DNA of 21,270 bases from a virus, in the IMG/VR virus record IMGVR_UViG_3300046535_001472, positions 1 through 21,270 of that record; one strand, written 5' to 3'. Below, piece after piece: positions 19,301 to 21,270 of the stretch. The notes below the pieces were generated by a model. That model worked only from the letters and a program-made list of their open reading frames with translations. It searched no databases and had not been told where the DNA came from. The stretch's first letter is position 1, and each line of letters starts with the position of its first letter. Both the position numbers and the translations under genes were made by a program.

Positions 19301-20257
19301 TCACTCCTTGTAGGGGAAGATCACCGTAACCTCGTCATCGGTGGTGAGATCGAGATCGTCCATCAATCCCGGCGAGATATCGGCGACGCGTCCAGTGTCT
19401 TCGTGCGGTCCCCAATCCGCAGGAAACGCGGTCAAGGAAATGCCGCTCTCCACCGCAGTGACCAAGGCGACGTGATCGAGCATTTCGCTTTTCGGAACCT
19501 TGTCGTAGTTCCAGCGGCACGCGATGTAGTGCACGTACGGGTTCAGGCGGCGCGCAAGCCCCGTGCAGCCTCCCGGCGCGTACGGCAGGAACAGTTGCGG
19601 CGCTTGATTGATGTCGTTGATGAATGCCAAACCTTCTTCCGGCGACACGCCGGTATCGTCCGGCCCTCCGAAACTCGAAACCTTGCCCGTAACGGTGAAC
19701 GTCTCATCATCCTCGTCGGGCGGCGCAACGATGAAGTCCGTTCCGGCGATGACAGATGCAATCGCCTTGCAGATCGCATCAAACTGCATTGCGTAAACCT
19801 CCGCATCCGCTTCGCTGTCAACGAAGCAAGTCTCGATCAGTATTGATGGCATCGTGGTGCCATTGAGGAACGCTAGATCAGTGCGCTTCTTCGCGCCGCG
19901 ATCTTTGAAGCCGACACTGGCGATTGCCTTGGATACATCGGCCGCAAGCGCGCCCTGCGTGACGTACAAGACTTCGACGCCCATCGGGCCGCTCACTTGC
20001 TCGTAGGCATTGAAATGCACCGAGATATCAAGATCGCGCTGACGGTCGTTGTGATAGTCCACAATGCGATCAAGGTTCTCGCTCTGCGTCGTGCTCTCGT
20101 TGTCGTGGAACGTGATCACCGACACGCCGCTCTTTTCAAGCATGGTCGCCACGTGATCAACCACGCGGCGGGCTTCGTCCACTTCATCAAGGATGCCGCT
20201 TGCGCCGCGCACGTACTTGCCGTGGCCGGATGAAATCACAACGCGTTGGTAGGTCAT
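19301..20257 (-). CDS. N-acetylmuramoyl-L-alanine amidase endolysin with C-terminal DPBB-like domain
   Basis: Encodes 318 aa. Residues 1 to about 175 are an Amidase_3-type zinc amidase: ISSGHGKY with H12, LDEVDEAR supplying E25 or E28, DISVHFNAY with H81, and ILIETCFVD with E142. It cleaves the amide bond between N-acetylmuramic acid and L-alanine in peptidoglycan. After an acidic linker (PPDEDDETF) the C-terminal domain reads YVHYIACRWNYDKVP, TAFPADWGPHEDTGRVADIS and LDLTTDDEVTVIFPY. The ADWGPH...GRVADISPGL pattern resembles double-psi beta-barrel (RlpA-like) domains, so it may bind or also cut glycan strands. No signal peptide is seen, fitting holin-dependent export. AGGGGG precedes the ATG by 4 nt. 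It follows the spanin-like gene with a 9-nt gap. Confidence 0.85.
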   Translation of the reverse strand: MTYQRVVISSGHGKYVRGASGILDEVDEARRVVDHVATMLEKSGVSVITFHDNESTTQSENLDRIVDYHNDRQRDLDISVHFNAYEQVSGPMGVEVLYVTQGALAADVSKAIASVGFKDRGAKKRTDLAFLNGTTMPSILIETCFVDSEADAEVYAMQFDAICKAIASVIAGTDFIVAPPDEDDETFTVTGKVSSFGGPDDTGVSPEEGLAFINDINQAPQLFLPYAPGGCTGLARRLNPYVHYIACRWNYDKVPKSEMLDHVALVTAVESGISLTAFPADWGPHEDTGRVADISPGLMDDLDLTTDDEVTVIFPYKE

Positions 20258-20266
20258 GCTGCCCCC

Positions 20267-20542
20267 TCACGGATTGATGTTCAACTTGCGCGTCATCACG
20301 TCAACGATGCGGTCGATGCTTTGCTTGTTGTCCTTCGTCTGCGCTTCCAGCACGGTCAAACGACCGTCGATCACAACAACATGTGGTGAACCACGCACTT
20401 CAAGAGTGCTCACGCGCGTTTCCAGCCGCACCATGTACGCCGTGATACTCAACGTCGCAGCACCAAGCGCCACCGCCTGCGCGATCAAGAATATGACCAG
20501 CGCGTGGTTGTCCTGAAACCATGATCGTACTTTGTTGATCAC
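20267..20542 (-). CDS. Single-TM coiled-coil protein, spanin-like candidate
   Basis: Encodes 91 aa from a GTG at 20542 that overlaps the tail-fibre stop as GTGA. A short basic N-terminus (MINKVRSWFQDN) is followed by one transmembrane helix (ALVIFLIAQAVALGAATLSI) and a periplasmic coiled coil (LETRVSTLEVRG, then RLTVLEAQTKDNKQSIDRIV). This is the layout of an inner-membrane spanin, or of small proteins that precede amidases in alphaproteobacterial phages. No lipoprotein partner (outer spanin) is visible in the window, so the name is provisional. Confidence 0.6.
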   Translation of the reverse strand: MINKVRSWFQDNHALVIFLIAQAVALGAATLSITAYMVRLETRVSTLEVRGSPHVVVIDGRLTVLEAQTKDNKQSIDRIVDVMTRKLNINP

Positions 20543-21270
20543 TTTGCTTCCAGCGTTTCGATACGCGCCTTCAATTCCTTCACCGCATTCACCAGCGCGA
20601 AGATCAGTGGCGTAGTGTCGAGCACACGCATATCATCGACCGACAAACCGTCAATGTAGGCATTGGTCAGCGTAACCATTTCCGGGAACACGGCCTCGAC
20701 TTCTTGCGCGATCAAGCCAGCAAATTTTCGTTCATCAGATGCCGATTGAGAATGACTGCTAGTTGGATAAGGTGCCGTCTTCGTGGCATCCGGTGCGTCC
20801 TGTGTGTCATTGCCCTTGTATGCGTAGACAACAGGCCGCAATTTGGCAATGTCGTCGAGGCCACGCTTGTACTCGCCTTGCACGTTCTTGATACGAATGT
20901 CGGAACTGTCAGCCCACGCGCCGCCACCCGGCTTGTAGCCGTTGAAGTTCGCCGTGATGTTGCCGCAAGTGAAGTTGTTGGACGAGAGATTACCTGTGCA
21001 TGTTACCAGTCCGGATGCACGTGTGATAGTGAGCGCCGCACCAAGATTTGCACCAGCGTCACTATACCGACTGACAGTCCAGTCACTCCCAGCATTGCTG
21101 CCAGTCTCCGACGTGCTCTCACCCATCTGCAAGACCCAACGAGCATAGCTACCAGTTTGTGACATCAGCACGCATGCCTGACCCGATGCGTTCTTAATCA
21201 TATTTATTGTAGGCGATGTTCCCTGGATAATAATTGCCGTGCCATTGCCCATGTTTAGATTGCCAGTCAT
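20539..21270 (-). CDS. Tail fibre C-terminus with S74 intramolecular chaperone (partial)
   Basis: The 5' end lies beyond the window: the frame is open to the last base and the visible Met is not a convincing start. The visible 243 residues begin with repeated beta-type sequence (TGNLNMGNGTAIIIQGTS, then TGNLSSNNFTCGNITANFNG) typical of triple-stranded fibre shafts. From about residue 115 the Peptidase_S74 chaperone domain appears: WADSSDIRIKNVQGEYKRGL with the Ser-Asp catalytic dyad, IAKLRPVVYAYKGND, and FAGLIAQEVEAVFPEMVTL. It ends in a coiled coil (VKELKARIETLEAK). In this family the domain assists trimerisation and then cleaves itself at the Ser. The fibre probably binds the host surface. 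It overlaps the spanin-like gene as GTGA. Confidence 0.9.
   Translation of the reverse strand: MTGNLNMGNGTAIIIQGTSPTINMIKNASGQACVLMSQTGSYARWVLQMGESTSETGSNAGSDWTVSRYSDAGANLGAALTITRASGLVTCTGNLSSNNFTCGNITANFNGYKPGGGAWADSSDIRIKNVQGEYKRGLDDIAKLRPVVYAYKGNDTQDAPDATKTAPYPTSSHSQSASDERKFAGLIAQEVEAVFPEMVTLTNAYIDGLSVDDMRVLDTTPLIFALVNAVKELKARIETLEAK

Noticed and set aside
1-21270. tRNA or rRNA genes
   Set aside because: No cloverleaf with a GGTTCRA T-arm or rRNA-like stretch was recognised by eye in the intergenic regions.

Overview
This window looks like about half of a tailed-phage or prophage genome from an alphaproteobacterium, probably a Bradyrhizobium-like member of the Hyphomicrobiales. The phage character rests on a tail-fibre C-terminus with an S74 chaperone, an amidase endolysin next to small membrane proteins, a RecE/RecT-type recombination pair, a RuvC-like resolvase, an SF2 helicase, Cro/XRE regulators and dozens of tiny genes joined by ATGA, GTGA or TGATG overlaps. 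The host guess rests on a GcrA-family regulator, a GapR-like protein, a VPLPA/PEP-CTERM surface protein and a consensus alphaproteobacterial parS site. No integrase, terminase or capsid gene is visible, and the tail-fibre gene runs off the right edge.

Layout. 1-362: a noncoding array of CCTTG-containing repeats. 351-941 (-): a gpZ-like minor tail protein, isolated from other structural genes. 1210-9705 (-): one long leftward, early-type operon, read from 9705 down. It holds a possible nuclease, a RuvC-like resolvase, a family of EIERLRAAL coiled-coil proteins, several small Cys-containing proteins, the helicase, an HTH protein and, last, the PEP-CTERM-type protein. 9706-9947: a divergent promoter region. 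9948-13221 (+): a three-gene operon of a ParB/DUF262-like protein, a TcmP-like Rossmann protein, and a ParB domain fused to a Gp37/Gp68 (DUF5131) radical-SAM-like domain. 13238-14398 (-): a control module of a Cro/YdaS-like protein, a GcrA-like protein and a GapR-like protein. 14399-14615: a second divergent control region. 14616-18181 (+): a recombination operon (small protein, RecE-like, small protein, XRE regulator, RecT-like, HNH-like, helical protein). 18186-18221: a strong hairpin whose U-run serves leftward transcription. 18262-18603 (+): a membrane-anchored Pro-rich protein. 18666-18681: parS. 18773-21270 (-): a lysis cassette downstream of the tail fibre.

The three most notable observations are these. 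(1) A by-eye scan of the whole window found no GANTC site, the CcrM methylation target, where about 80 are expected, in a phage that encodes a GcrA-like protein. (2) CCTTG/CAAGG occurs about 200 times, roughly 4-fold over composition, and TCCTTG/CAAGGA about 90 times, roughly 9-fold; the motif also overlaps predicted promoter boxes. (3) A ParB-domain to radical-SAM-like fusion sits in a compact TcmP/DUF262 operon, 5.4 kb from a perfect parS site. Together these suggest a phage closely adapted to alphaproteobacterial chromosome organisation and cell-cycle control, possibly with an uncharacterised nucleic-acid-modification module.
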